Assembly (NCBI GenBank): GCA_039105265.1
Contig: JAPFFF010000001.1
Span: 3,100,001-3,164,000 of the forward strand
Source: Tritrichomonas musculus
Lineage: Eukaryota > Parabasalia > Tritrichomonadida > Tritrichomonadidae
Direction: 5' to 3'
DNA length: 64,000 nt
A program made the position numbers and the translations under genes. Positions 45,979 to 57,001 of the stretch are shown piece after piece (the first letter of the stretch is position 1; the number at the start of each line of letters is the position of its first letter). Under the pieces are notes generated by a model. It was not told where the DNA came from, did no database searches, and saw only the letters and a program-made list of their open reading frames with translations.

Positions 45979-46216
45979 GGTGTTGATGGGCAAAATACGA
46001 TTGTTTTTTTGATATTCTAAAAATGTATTCTGTCCATTTTATTAAAAACTTAAAATTGTTTTTTCTTCTTCTTCTTTTTCTTCAAAAAAAATTAAAAATA
46101 TTTATATATGATATATCATTTTGTAAATTTTCATTTTTATCCAAAACATTTCCTTCCAACGACAGAATAAATTTTTAGAATATCAAAAAAACAATCGTAT
46201 TTTGCCCATCAACACC
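45979..46216. mobile_element. Small inverted-repeat element (MITE-like)
   Basis: Arms of about 56 bp (45979-46034 and 46161-46216) are near-perfect reverse complements beginning GGTGTTGATGGGCAAAATAC and enclose about 127 bp of AT-rich DNA. It sits in the spacer between the GTPase and kinase relic. No open frame and no clear target-site duplication. The whole could fold as one long hairpin. Confidence 0.75.
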
Positions 46217-46299
46217 AAAACTATTAAATATTTTTTTTAATGTAGAACGACACTACAATTAACTTATCAAGAAATAATAAATATATTTCTATTTCGAGA

Positions 46300-47199
46300 A
46301 ATCAAAGTTTTAGAAACAGATTTGATTGACAAACTAAAAGCAAAAAGCAACTTAATAGATGAAGGTGCAACATCCATTGTATATAAAGTTGAAAATATTT
46401 TTGTTCATAAAGGTTTTTTGGCTTTAAAAATGTATTATTCAGAAAAAATGGTGAGTCAAAAATAAAAGTAGCAAAAGGCAAGTCACAGCTTGGGATGAAG
46501 AAGAAGAATTGGGGAAAGAAGAAGAAATTGAAATAGATTTCAATAAAGTGAGAAATCTTTACGCTGAATATGAATTTCTATTTAATAAGAAGCATCCAAA
46601 TATTGTTAAAACATGTGGCTTCTACTTTGGAGACAAAACATATAATCCAGCGATTCTTCTTGAATACTGCAAGTTCAATCTAGAAAAGGCAATCAAAGAA
46701 CTTGAAGATTTCGAACTTATTGGAATCATCTATGAAATTTGCTCAGCAATGAAATATGTTCATGATAACAATATTATTCACCGTGATTTTAAGATGTCCA
46801 ATATTCTTGTGAATATCAAAAAGCATGTTAAAATTTGCGATTTTGGAATCGCCAAATCAATGGACTTGACAACTTACACATCAATGGCACATGGAATTGG
46901 AACATTTGCATTCATGGCACCTGAACTTTTTAATGAAAATTCTAAATACAATGAGAATTATTATGTATTTCATTGTCACAAAAGGTAAAATGCCGCCATT
47001 CAGTCCAGCAGGTTATGAATCATTTAAATTGCCAGAAACAATCAACACTTTGTCCCAGAAAATTATCAAAAGATGCTGGTCAAATGATCCTAAAAATCGT
47101 CCAAGCTTTGATGAAATATTACAATTGATAATCAATAATAATTTCATGCTAATCAATGGAATTCAGAGCAAAATCCCTCAAATCAAAGAACATTTATGA
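46300..47199 (+). pseudogene. Broken host protein kinase gene
   Basis: Kinase motifs occur in order but in more than one frame. The glycine loop region DEGATSIVYKVE and the lysine-bearing LALKMYY are near 46360-46440, then a stop. In another frame come NIVKTCGFYF, HRDFKMSNILV (catalytic loop, near 46780), DFG (near 46845) and MAPE (near 46917). Finally a third frame has PPFSPAGYESFKLPET and KRCWSNDPKNRPSFDEIL (near 47080). That makes at least two frame changes or gaps. It matches the tyrosine-kinase-like families that are abundant in trichomonads. Activity is not expected. Confidence 0.8.
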
Positions 47200-48548
47200 A
47201 TTATATGAATTCAAAAAAATTCATTAGAGTTACCGGGGCAGATGTCTTTTTTGATATTTTGCTTTTATATTGAAATATATTATTTATATATGAATTATTA
47301 GAATATATTTCAAAATAATAGATTTTTTACAGAAAATAAACCAAGATATATAAGTTTTATTTATAAAAAATAAAATTCAGAGTAAAATGATCGGTTTTAA
47401 AAAATTTTTATTCAAATTAATTGATTGAAAATTAGGTTTAAAAATCGTAAATATATGCTAATTAATGATTAAAATGAGAAACTTTTGAGAATATATATTG
47501 ATTCAATATTGAAAAAAAGAATTATCAATGAATTGTTACAAAATGTTCAAATCTTAGATTGAAATAGGTAATACAAGTTGTTACATTGGCAAAAAATTGT
47601 TACAATTTATCTGAATATCTAAATTGCAACAATAAAATGCAATTTTTTAATGTTTTTTTTTTTAAAATCATATTGAATTAATATTATTTGTTAAAGATTG
47701 CTAAAGTGATGAATCTATTATCAATTAAAAATGTTTTATGTTGATATATTTTAGTATATTTTTAATATATATATACTTTTTTGCATAGAAAGTTTCTTTT
47801 TAATAAACTTTTTCAATGCATATTTGTTCATAAATCAAACAAAAATTGAGCTTATAAATAGGGTTGCATAGGGTCAAAAAATTGAAGAAGTGGCAATTGA
47901 GCTTCAAAAATTATGATGAAGTGATGTGATCAAATTGGCCTGTAAAGACCACTTTTTAAGGATGTCCTAAAAGTGTGAACTTTTTGGCATTGAATAAAAG
48001 CATAGAATATATATCAATACTTCCAAATTATGAAAATGATGATATTTGTTCTGAATTAGATTGCTAGTTGTGGAATGTAGTTGCATTTGAATCTAATAAT
48101 TCACCATTTTCATCATTTTTATTATGATTTGAACTAAAATCGGTAATGTGCCCTTTGTTCATGGAATTCTTTTTATTTATTTTGTGAATTCTTTTAATTA
48201 AAATACCTTTTTTAAATATTAAATCTTTTCTTAATTATTTTAAACAATATATTTATATATTAGATTTTTTAATGTGTATCTTTTTTAATATGTAATAAAA
48301 TAATGATTAAATATACTTTAAACGAGGATATTCATAAATATTTATTTTTTTAATTTATTAAATTATTCAAAAACAAAAATAAAATTATTTTAATTTGTTT
48401 AATATTTCTTTTATATTTTATATGATTTTTAAATATAATGATATTTATTTCACTTTATTATCCTAATTCTATGATTATTTTAATGAAGTATATTGCAAAA
48501 ATTCCATTCCAAACTTTTTTTTATTTATATACAAAAATATGTTTGAAA
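47200..48548. other. AT-rich intergenic DNA
   Basis: About 1.35 kb of very AT-rich sequence with no supported gene. GGATGTCCTAAAAGTGTGAA near 47963 is an isolated higher-GC patch. A low-complexity open frame near its right end runs into the palindrome and is rejected. Confidence 0.6.
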
Positions 48549-48610
48549 AGTAGTATATACGAGTCGGTTTCCGCGGGGCACAGGCTGCCCACGCGTCAAC
48601 ACGAACTCGT
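48549..48610 (-). other. Conserved palindrome with bulged stem, copy 2
   Basis: AGTAGTATAT (48549-48558) is followed by arm ACGAGTCGGT, TTC, upper stem CGCG-GGGC / GCCC-CGCG with one bulged base, GTCAA-type internal loop and arm ACGAACTCGT. A purine tract runs on to about 48645. Read on the minus strand it equals copy 1 at 10612-10672 in arms, internal loop, bulge and both flanks; two upper-stem pairs are changed together. It stands alone between host genes, perhaps as the last remnant of an element end. Confidence 0.72.
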
Positions 48611-48650
48611 CATAAAAGAAAAGAAAAAGAAAAAAAAAATAAAATAAAAT

Positions 48651-48863
48651 ACTTACATTTATACCTTGAAATACTTATATTTTGGCTGAATTAACTTTCA
48701 ATTTGAATAACTGTGATTTGAAATTTGCTATTTTCGCCATGTCAAAATTTTTTTTGTCAAATAAAAAGAATTTGATATTACTCATACAATTATTCAATGA
48801 GTTTATTCAAATTTTTTTTGAGAAAAATAGATTTCATTTTTTAATCGCATTTTTACAGAAAGA
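48651..48863. other. Leader of DUF3447 gene
   Basis: Short AT-rich stretch; an open frame here (48682-48900) is read in a different frame from the gene that follows and is not supported. Confidence 0.5.
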
Positions 48864-50024
48864 ATGCAAGAAATTCAAAAATACTTTGATCATAAGTTAA
48901 AGCTGGAAGATCTTATACTTGAATACTTGGACAATTTCGGATTATATGAAGCTTTTGATAATTTGGTTGATTATATTAAAAGTGAAAACATTCTTAATAT
49001 ACAGCAAGAATTCAAATATTTTCTTGGTTTATTAGTAAACATTTTCAATTATCATCACAGGATCCCAGGATTTGTGGACAATTTCGAGAAAATCCTACTT
49101 TATTTCAAAAATGAAATCAAACAGACCTTCTCAAATTCAGAAATCGTTAATATTTTTCTCAGCAGCAAATTCCTTCTTCTTTTTCTTATCAAACAAGAAA
49201 TAATTCTTTTTGATGAATTCTTTTTGAATTCAATTTTAGTCAAATGTGAAGCCAACGGTGTTCCATACTGTTACTTTTTTATTCCAGAAATCGAAAAAAT
49301 GGACAGTGAATATACAATTGCAGAAATCGCCAATTTTGATCCTAGAATTCATGGAAATTATGAAGAAAAAAGAGAACAAGGTGAAAATGACTCATATCTT
49401 TGCACCTTAATTCGCAATGACTCAGCAAGGGAGTTTATTTCATATGTCACTCAAAATAACATATCTTTAACGATGGTGATAGATCCTTCAATTTTTGAGA
49501 CGCATTCATTTTTGAATGAAAATAAAGTGACATTATTTGAATACGCCGCATTTTTTGGTTCATTAAAAATATTCAATTTTATTCTAAATAAAATTGAATT
49601 ATCAGAATCAATTTATAAATATGCAATTCATAGCAACAATGCAAATTTGGTTCATATTATTGAAGATATTGGAAATAACGTTGACTTGATTCAATTGGTT
49701 AAAAATACTTTAATTGAAGCAATTAAATGTCACCATAACAACTTAGTTTCCTATATTTCTAATTGGGTTGATGATCAAACTAATGATCATTTGAAAGAAG
49801 ATAAGTTATATATAGAAAGAATCGTTGATACCAGCTTCTTGTATCAAAATTACTTTTGTATCAATTTAGAATATGCATTTCACCGTTTGTTTTTCAATTT
49901 GTGCAAATTTGATTATATAGATTTTGTCAATCTTTTGCTTAAAACTTATAAGAATGATATTGATTCATATATAATTTTCAAATTAAATTTTCATAGAATT
50001 TCTATAAAATTAAATTCAATTTGA
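48864..50024 (+). CDS. DUF3447/ankyrin-type host protein
   Basis: 386 residues from MQEIQKYFDHKLKLEDLILE. The N-terminal 120 residues (helical, with LVNIFNYHHRIPGF) and the following ILFDEFFLNSILVKCEANG match the DUF3447 family that is greatly expanded in trichomonads. Degenerate ankyrin-like units follow (NENKVTLFEYAAFFGSLKIF, SIYKYAIHSNNANLVHIIED). These proteins probably act as intracellular protein-binding scaffolds. The gene is a little shorter than many family members, so the C-terminal end may be truncated. It is 133 bp from the BspA-like gene on the same strand. Confidence 0.75.
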   Translation: MQEIQKYFDHKLKLEDLILEYLDNFGLYEAFDNLVDYIKSENILNIQQEFKYFLGLLVNIFNYHHRIPGFVDNFEKILLYFKNEIKQTFSNSEIVNIFLSSKFLLLFLIKQEIILFDEFFLNSILVKCEANGVPYCYFFIPEIEKMDSEYTIAEIANFDPRIHGNYEEKREQGENDSYLCTLIRNDSAREFISYVTQNNISLTMVIDPSIFETHSFLNENKVTLFEYAAFFGSLKIFNFILNKIELSESIYKYAIHSNNANLVHIIEDIGNNVDLIQLVKNTLIEAIKCHHNNLVSYISNWVDDQTNDHLKEDKLYIERIVDTSFLYQNYFCINLEYAFHRLFFNLCKFDYIDFVNLLLKTYKNDIDSYIIFKLNFHRISIKLNSI

Positions 50025-50156
50025 AACAAAGAATTAAATAAAATTTATAATAAATTTTTGAATGGAATTTCATTTTTTTTTTTTTATGATGAATGATGTT
50101 TCAAATATTTATTTTATAATGCGGCCTTAATTCAAGCTTGTATAGAAAGAAATACG

Positions 50157-51839
50157 ATGGTAATTTATTATTTATTATTTAAGTTAAATGTGATTGATAA
50201 AGACATTTTTAAAATGAATAAAGTTATGCTTGTCGCTTGTCCTCCAACAATTAATTATATTTTAGATAGATCTTTTTTGGATTTGGAAAGATTATCACAA
50301 ATCATAATTCCACCTTCTTTAACTATTATTGGTGAAAGAGCATTTTATAAATGCATTTCTTTAGAGCAAATAATCTTTAAAGAGCCTTCTTCTTTATCAT
50401 CAATTGGTAATTCAGCTTTTATGGGATGTAAAAATTTAACAGAAATAGCAATTCCTTCTTCTGTGACTTTAATTGGAGAAAGTGCATTTGATGAATGCAT
50501 AAAACTTGCTAGTATTTCATTTGGATACCCATCTTCATTAATGTCAATTGAAAAACAACTTTTTGCTGGTTGTTATGCACTTAAAAGGCTAATCATACCT
50601 TCTTCTGTAACAATAATAAAATCTCTAGCATTCAATAAGTGCAAATCATTAGTTAGGGTATATATTCCTTCTTCTGTTATTGCAATTGAAGAAGGTGCTT
50701 TTTGTGAATGTCCCGAGTTGACCATTGTAACAAATCATTCTTCAATAACAGAAATTGCAGAAAATACTTTCAAATATTGTTATTCACTTAAAGAAACAAC
50801 AATTCCTTCTTCAGTTTTGCTAATTAAAGAAAGTGCTTTCGAAAATTGTAATTCACTTAAACAAATATCAATTCCATCTTCTGTTATTGAGATTCAAAAA
50901 TCTGCATTTTCAAATTGTTTTAATTTGACTCATGTAGATATTCCTTCTTCAGTACAAAAAATTGAAGATAATGTATTCTTCAATTGTAAATCATTAAAGA
51001 AAATAGTGATTCCTTCTTTAGTAACTTCTATTGGTAATCAATCTTTCTGTATGTGTTCATCACTTGTATCTGTTTTATTTGAAAATAATTCATCTTCGTT
51101 TAAAACAATTGGTGATTGTGCTTTTGAAAGTTGCCTTTCATTAAAAGAAATACCAATTCCTTCTTCTTTAACTTCAATTGGAGATTCAGCTTTCTATAAC
51201 TGTACATTGCTATCAGTATTTCCAATTCCGTCATCTGTAACATCAATTGGTAAAAATGCTTTCAAACGTTGTTTAAATTTGAATAAAATACCAATTCCAT
51301 CTATTAGGGTAATTCGGCGACAAACTTTTGTAGATTGCTCATCATTGAAAGAAATTTCAATTCCTTCAACTGTGAGATTTATTGACGAAAACGCATTCCA
51401 AGGTTGTTCATTAGTTACAAAGTTATCTATTCCTTCATCTGTGGTACAAATAAAGCCTTATGCATTTAGTAAAATGATTTTTTTGACTGATGTTGAAATC
51501 CATGCTTCATTACAATGCATTGAAGATCATTTATTTTGGAAATGCGAAACGCTTAAAAGGGTATCAATTCCTTCTTCTGTGACAATTATTCGTCAATGTG
51601 CTTTTAAAGAATGTTTTTCACTTGAAGAAATTAAAATTCCTTCATCAGTTGCTGCAATTGGTCCATACTCATTTAGTAAATGCGTTTCATTGAAAAAAAT
51701 TGAAATTGCTCCATCATTGAAATTAATTGGAGTATTTGCATTCAATAAATGCATGTCACTTAAGCAAATATCAGTTCCTTCGTCATTGAAAATATCAAAT
51801 ATTGGTCTTTCACCAGATGCCAAGGTGACTAGAATTTAA
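50157..51839 (+). CDS. BspA-like leucine-rich repeat protein
   Basis: 560 residues; the ATG at 50214 (MNKVMLVACPPTINYILDRS) is an alternative start that fits the usual family N-terminus better. About 20 TpLRR (LRR_5) repeats of 23 residues follow the pattern IPSSVTxIxxxAFxxCxSLxxI, for example IPSSVTLIGESAFDECIKLA. No signal peptide or C-terminal membrane segment is visible, so this is a soluble member and not one of the surface-anchored ones. The family is large in trichomonads and is linked to binding of host or bacterial surfaces. The gene is intact. Confidence 0.85.
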   Translation: MVIYYLLFKLNVIDKDIFKMNKVMLVACPPTINYILDRSFLDLERLSQIIIPPSLTIIGERAFYKCISLEQIIFKEPSSLSSIGNSAFMGCKNLTEIAIPSSVTLIGESAFDECIKLASISFGYPSSLMSIEKQLFAGCYALKRLIIPSSVTIIKSLAFNKCKSLVRVYIPSSVIAIEEGAFCECPELTIVTNHSSITEIAENTFKYCYSLKETTIPSSVLLIKESAFENCNSLKQISIPSSVIEIQKSAFSNCFNLTHVDIPSSVQKIEDNVFFNCKSLKKIVIPSLVTSIGNQSFCMCSSLVSVLFENNSSSFKTIGDCAFESCLSLKEIPIPSSLTSIGDSAFYNCTLLSVFPIPSSVTSIGKNAFKRCLNLNKIPIPSIRVIRRQTFVDCSSLKEISIPSTVRFIDENAFQGCSLVTKLSIPSSVVQIKPYAFSKMIFLTDVEIHASLQCIEDHLFWKCETLKRVSIPSSVTIIRQCAFKECFSLEEIKIPSSVAAIGPYSFSKCVSLKKIEIAPSLKLIGVFAFNKCMSLKQISVPSSLKISNIGLSPDAKVTRI

Positions 51840-51862
51840 TAAACTTTTTCTTTTACTTTTAT

Positions 51863-51867
<5 letters not shown>

Positions 51868-51898
<31 letters not shown>
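51868..51898. repeat. (TA)n microsatellite
   Basis: About 15 uninterrupted AT units, 30 bp downstream of the BspA-like stop. Confidence 0.95.
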
Positions 51899-51903
<5 letters not shown>

Positions 51904-52236
51904 TATGGTTTAACTATTTATATGGATTTACAATTATTCACTTCTTTATCGATTTCAAAGTTTATCAATTTTTCACTCAGATTATTTAGTTATTTCTGTT
52001 TAAATAAATTATCATTGTTTTGATCTAACATTCTTATTTTCAGTAGTTTCCTCCAAGAAAAATCTTAGCAATATTCCTCCATCCATTGAAACAACAAATA
52101 AATTCTGACTTTTCAATTCATTTGAGAGAGCAACTCAAAATATATTTTATTTTCAAAATTTTCGCTTAATCTGTTTTTCATAAAATATTTTTCTCACAAA
52201 TTTTACTGACAAAATTTATTATTGAATCATTTCAAA

Positions 52237-52797
52237 ATGGAGAAAGTTCCACTAATAAACCTAAATGATTACAAGTATATTACAAAACTTGGATCAGGAA
52301 GTTTTGGGGATGTTCATCTGATTGAAAAAATACAAACTTCCGTTAAGTATGCGGCTGAAGAAACAAAAAATATTGGAAGTGATTTTCTTATTAGGCACAG
52401 CACTTGGAATGAAATATCTTCATTCACTTGGAATTATACATCGTGATTTAAAACCAGACAATATTTTGCTTGATGACGATTTTTATCCATATATTTGTGA
52501 TTTTGGATGTTCATATAATTCAGACAAAGAGTTGTCAAAAATTTTAATGGAAGATCTGCAAGGCACCCCAATTTATATGGCACCTGAAATATTCTTAGAA
52601 TAGCCATATACATATAAAGTTGATGTTTATGCATTTTCCTTGATTATGTATGAATTGATAACTGAAACCAGTCCATTTAAAGAATATAAAGGCCAATACA
52701 AGTTATTTAAAGATACAAAAAACGGTGTCAAAAATAATCATGATTGTATTGAAATAAAAAGGTTGCAACAAATTATTACCAATCAAATTGAAAAATA
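52237..52797 (+). pseudogene. Broken host protein kinase gene
   Basis: It starts at ATG 52237 behind ATCATTTCAAA. N-lobe start YKYITKLGSGSFGDVHLIEK is visible, then most of the N-lobe is missing. The C-lobe resumes in another frame with IIHRDLKPDNILL, CDFGCSY and GTPIYMAPEIFLE, interrupted by a TAG near 52603, then KVDVYAFSLIMYELITETSP. One large internal deletion with frame change plus one stop make it inactive. It may be a TKL-type or other serine/threonine kinase. Its last 95 bases overlap the opposite-strand pseudogene. Confidence 0.85.
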
Positions 52798-55022
52798 ATT
52801 GTGTTAACGTATAGAAACTATTCTGAGTTGCATCTTGAATGATACTCTTTATTGAATCTTTGTAATTTTCTAGATTGAATCCTTTATCAATTATTTCAAC
52901 CAATGAATGTGCATTTCCATTGATTACTGATTGTTCAACCAAAGCGAATAAATCTTCATTTGGTTCTTTAACAGTGAATTTTGTTTCAAAATCCAATCAA
53001 AAAGATCATTTCGATACTTCATGATTGCTGGAATTATTTTATCATTATTTGTTGAAAGTAGTTGATTGCTTTGATTACCAGCCCAAACCTTTCTTGGCTT
53101 ATTATCTTCGTCATCTTGTTCATTTAAGTCAGCTATTTTAATGATTTCAATATTACCTCCATAAACAGCAAGACTAAAAGTAGTCTTATCAATCTTTTCA
53201 TGATTTAATAAAAAGTATTTAAAGCACCGTAATGATCCATAAGCAGTTGCATAATTTATGTATCTTGTTGATCCATTTGGTACATAATTTTCAAAGATAT
53301 ATAAAGGAATGAATTTTTTTGAAGTGCCATTTTCTCCACTGCTTGAAATGATCTGCTGTACCATATCGACATCATCTCGACGAATTGCTTTAGTTAGTTC
53401 ATCATCAGGTTCACCACTATCACGCATCTTTTTATACATGTCAATTTTATCTGATTGATATGATTTAATAAAGGCATTGGCATTGGCTGCTACCCTAGCA
53501 CCACTAAATGAATTAGAAGGGTAACCAATACCTCGGATATATGCACTTGATTTTGATTGTTTAATTTCATCAATTTCAGAGAAGAACCAGCATTTTAAAT
53601 TATCATTTTTTTTTCGTAAATTTCTTAATTCTTTTTTTAAATCATCTGCTGAAATTATTTCTTTTTTGTATAAAAAATAAATGAAACCATAAGTTGCCAT
53701 TGAACAATTATAATTATTGTTTTTAGAGATAACTGGAGTTGAATTGGGTGTTGGATGTCCATAGGGCTGCTGTTGTTGAATTCCTGTTGTTCCTGTTGTA
53801 TGAGGCTGTTCAAATGCTGTAATCATTAATTGCTTGGTGATTGTTGGAATCAAGATCTTCAATTGATTATCTTCATTTGCTTCTTGATCAAGTTGAAGCA
53901 ATAAGTCTACAATATAAGGATGATAAAGAAAATCTGTTTTGGCAACTTGAATAATGAATGCTGCTAGCTCTTTAACGTTGTCTTCTGTTTTTGGCCATTT
54001 TGATTCAAGAATTGAAAATTTAACTGTTTTAACTGTTTTTTCTTTAATGTTATATAATAAATCAAAAAGTGCATCAATTGAATCAATAAGAGCTTGTTGT
54101 TCGTCTATCGTTTTTGAAACTTTTTCTGTATTTGATGTAATTTTCAACATCATTTAAAATAACGGTTATTTGTAAAACTTCAGCTATTTCTTTGATTGAT
54201 TCTATGTTGTTTCTGGTAAGAATAACGTTTTTAAAATTGAATATATCGCATATTGCTTGGAATTCATTAAAATCATCGTCAAAATTATAAATGTACTTAT
54301 TTGATGTTGGATTCTTGGCCAAATGTTCTCTGATAATACCAGAAGAGTAAACGCCAAAAATATTACATTCGTATTCTTTTTTATTAGTAACTATTATGAA
54401 TGACCTAGGCGCTGTTCTTTGAAGATATATACTTAAATCTAAATAATTAATTACTACTCCAAACTCATTTTGCCTTTGGTTATATGGTCCACCCCAACCT
54501 CCTTCATGCCTTTTTAAGCTTTCTGGTTTCATAAAATTAGGGCATTCAATTATATTTAATAATTTGGTTATTTTTTGGGAAATTGGAAGCTCATCTTCAT
54601 CAAAAATAACAAATTCGCCTTGATAAATTTGCTCAAATTTACCAAGAACATTGTCTTTATCATCGATATCAAGATGATATTCCATATTTTCTGGGTTTTT
54701 AACGAGAAAATCGGCTATAATTGAGCTTTTATCGCCTAAAAAAAGTGTATTAAACTTGCCTGATCCAGTATTAGTAGTTATCGTAAAAGTTCGAGGAATA
54801 AAAAATATTATAATTATACGAGCTAGATAATAAGAAAATGGACTGAGATTTTGACGTATTACTGTAGGTTTTACCAAAAGACCGGTTATTACCCTGTGAA
54901 TATTCATGCTGGCCAGCATATGATGGTGATGGACGTGCTAAAGAAAAAATTCTTTTGTATCCATCTTTTAATGGAGTTTTGGAAAAGAGAATATGACCTT
55001 TTGGAGGACGTCTAGAAGACAT
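52703..55022 (-). pseudogene. Broken BTB-DUF3447/ankyrin-type host gene
   Basis: One ancestral gene seems to lie in pieces on the minus strand. The first open piece (from 55022) begins MSSRRPPKGHILFSKTP. The next, up to 54083, has two BTB-like halves with matching motifs (FTITTNTGSGKFNTLFLGDK and SFIIVTNKKEYECNIFGVYS). A third, 54153-52924, carries DUF3447-like helices and ankyrin-like units (RYINYATAYGSLRCFKYFLL). A last piece ends near 52703 (DLFALVEQSVINGNAHSLVE). Frame changes lie near 54900, 54100 and 52985, so about three disruptions. A Q/P/T-rich insert (GTTGIQQQQPYGHPTPNSTP) is also seen. Confidence 0.7.
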
Positions 55023-55634
55023 TAGTTTACCTCCTTACCATTTTTTGACCTTATTTTTTAACCTTTTTTTTACCTGCTGCTATTTTTACATTCAAATAAG
55101 GTGTTATAAAAAACGAAAGGTAGGAAAACGAAATTGAATGAATTTAAAATTATCTAATATTTTCCATTTATATCATTAAAATAAGTACATTTACAAATAA
55201 TAATTATTTTTTTAATATTTATGTTAAATATTGTTACTAATTTTTTGTTTGATTTTGGTCAACGCATCAATTGCCATATCCAATCAGCAAAAAAGAGATA
55301 TATCCTGAATTAAATATGAGTTTCAATTACTTTGTATATTGCATGCAATATTTAAGCAATCATTGCATGCAATAAGTATAAAAGTAAAAGCTTAAAAAAA
55401 AAAACTTTTTCATAATGAAATTTGAATTTACATTGAATTGAGTTTTTTCAACTTTGACCTTAACCGTCTCAAAGTTGACAAGTAATGTATGGAAAGAAAC
55501 ATGAAAAATTTTACAATTCTTTTGCTTGTTTCATATATTTTTATTGTTTGAAATTGTCATTTTCATGATTGAATTCAAGTTATTGCAAACCGTCTTACTA
55601 TTCAAACAGGAAAAAAAAAAAAAAAATCAAAAAA
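55023..55634. other. AT-rich intergenic DNA
   Basis: No gene is supported. It has a repeated TGCATGCAATA(T/A) near 55341 and 55366, and a long adenine run at 55608-55634 that reads as a poly-T terminator of the tRNA gene on the minus strand. Confidence 0.6.
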
Positions 55635-55705
55635 TGCGAAACCTGGGAATCGAACCCAGTTTTTGGACACGGAGGGACCATATGCTACCAATACAACAGT
55701 CTCGC
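55635..55705 (-). tRNA. tRNA gene, probably Gly (UCC)
   Basis: On the minus strand the 71-base cloverleaf has a 7-bp acceptor stem GCGAGAC/GTTTCGC with one G-T pair, discriminator A, a D-arm with TTGGTAGC, and a perfect T-arm CTGGG-TTCGATT-CCCAG. The T-arm contains the B box GGTTCGATTCC. The anticodon loop reads CCTCCGT, so positions 34-36 are TCC. The GCG/CGC-A ends also fit glycine. Two oddities are C instead of T at position 33 and one T-T mismatch in the anticodon stem. A T-rich terminator follows. It may be a diverged functional gene or a decaying copy. Confidence 0.75.
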
Positions 55706-57001
55706 TTCTTACATATTTTTAATAAAATATTTGATCATTATTTAAATATTTAATAACTTTGATTTCATTAAAATATTTGATCTTTATTTAAAAACTACCA
55801 TAACTTTTCTAAGAGACATTATCTAGAAAAAATAAATTTATATTTCCATTTTTTTCCATATATATATATAATTCATATTTTTTTTTTGAAAATTATAAAA
55901 TGTTTGTTATAATTGTCAGTAATATAAATTTTAAACAGTTTAGAGGCTTAAAATACATTTTCTTGTAATAGTTAAGTGCTCTCACTTGCATATTTTTTGC
56001 CAATATCATTTTAAAACATTAATTATTTTGAGAAACAATAGTTTAGTTGATTTAAACATAAAACAATGCTTTTAAAGTTGTTAACCACTAAATGCAAATT
56101 GCATTATGCAAAGGAATAAAAAATTTTTATATAATTTTTGTAAGCCTAATGTTAAAATATTAAGAAGTTTATTAAAACCGAGAATAAATAGCAAAATTTT
56201 TCATGTATTTTAACCATTGTTTAATAAAATGGGAAAGTGTGTAATATTACTCCATAAAATATAATTATTATCTTTTTTTATTGATATTTTCAATTTTAAA
56301 AAAAAAATATGATTTATCTTGAAAATTAACTTTTAAAAAATATTATTATTTTATATATATATCAAATAGTTAAAATTATATTTATTATTATGAAATAAGC
56401 ATAAAATATAGAAATTGCGCTTAGTTAGATGAACTTTTTTAAGACTATAAAAAAAAAGTTTTTTATCTTAATAAATACCTTGAACTCTAATTTTTCTGAT
56501 ATTAAATCAATGATATTTATATCTGATAAAAAATATTTATTAATCAAGAGATGTTTATTGAAATTAATTAAATATCAACCTGATTAATAAAGGATTAAAT
56601 AGAAGATAATTAGAATTATTTTTCGTTAAATATAAAATAATTAATTAAACATTCTTTATAATATCCATATTACAATTTTGAAGTCAAGATATAATCATTT
56701 TATTTGTTTTTTCGGAAACGATGACTCTTTCAGAATTTTTTTTCTAAGAATATTTGGTATCATTTGAAAATAACTTAAATTTATAAATATTACTAATACT
56801 TTTCAAATAATATATATTATAATATATAAAATAATATGGAAAAATAGTTTTAAATTTTTATTACAGTTTTATTAATAGAGATATACTCAAAATGATTAAT
56901 ATTTGAAAAAAAGAGAGAATTTTTTTTGAAACATTTTCAAAGATTGAAATTCAAAAGTGAAAATAATTAAATTCAAAAAGTTTACAAATCTATAATAGCT
57001 T
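55706..57001. other. AT-rich intergenic DNA
   Basis: About 1.3 kb with no supported gene or strong repeat. It ends in the leader of the BEACH gene; no clear Inr-type TCATTTTT is seen close to the ATG. Confidence 0.6.

Noticed and set aside
10612-48610. The two palindrome copies as the terminal inverted repeats of one 38-kb element.
   Set aside because: The orientation would put the AGTAGT box on the inside, and about 9.5 kb of DNA with host-type genes and relics lies between element B's last gene and the right copy. It is not excluded but is less likely than two separate element ends.
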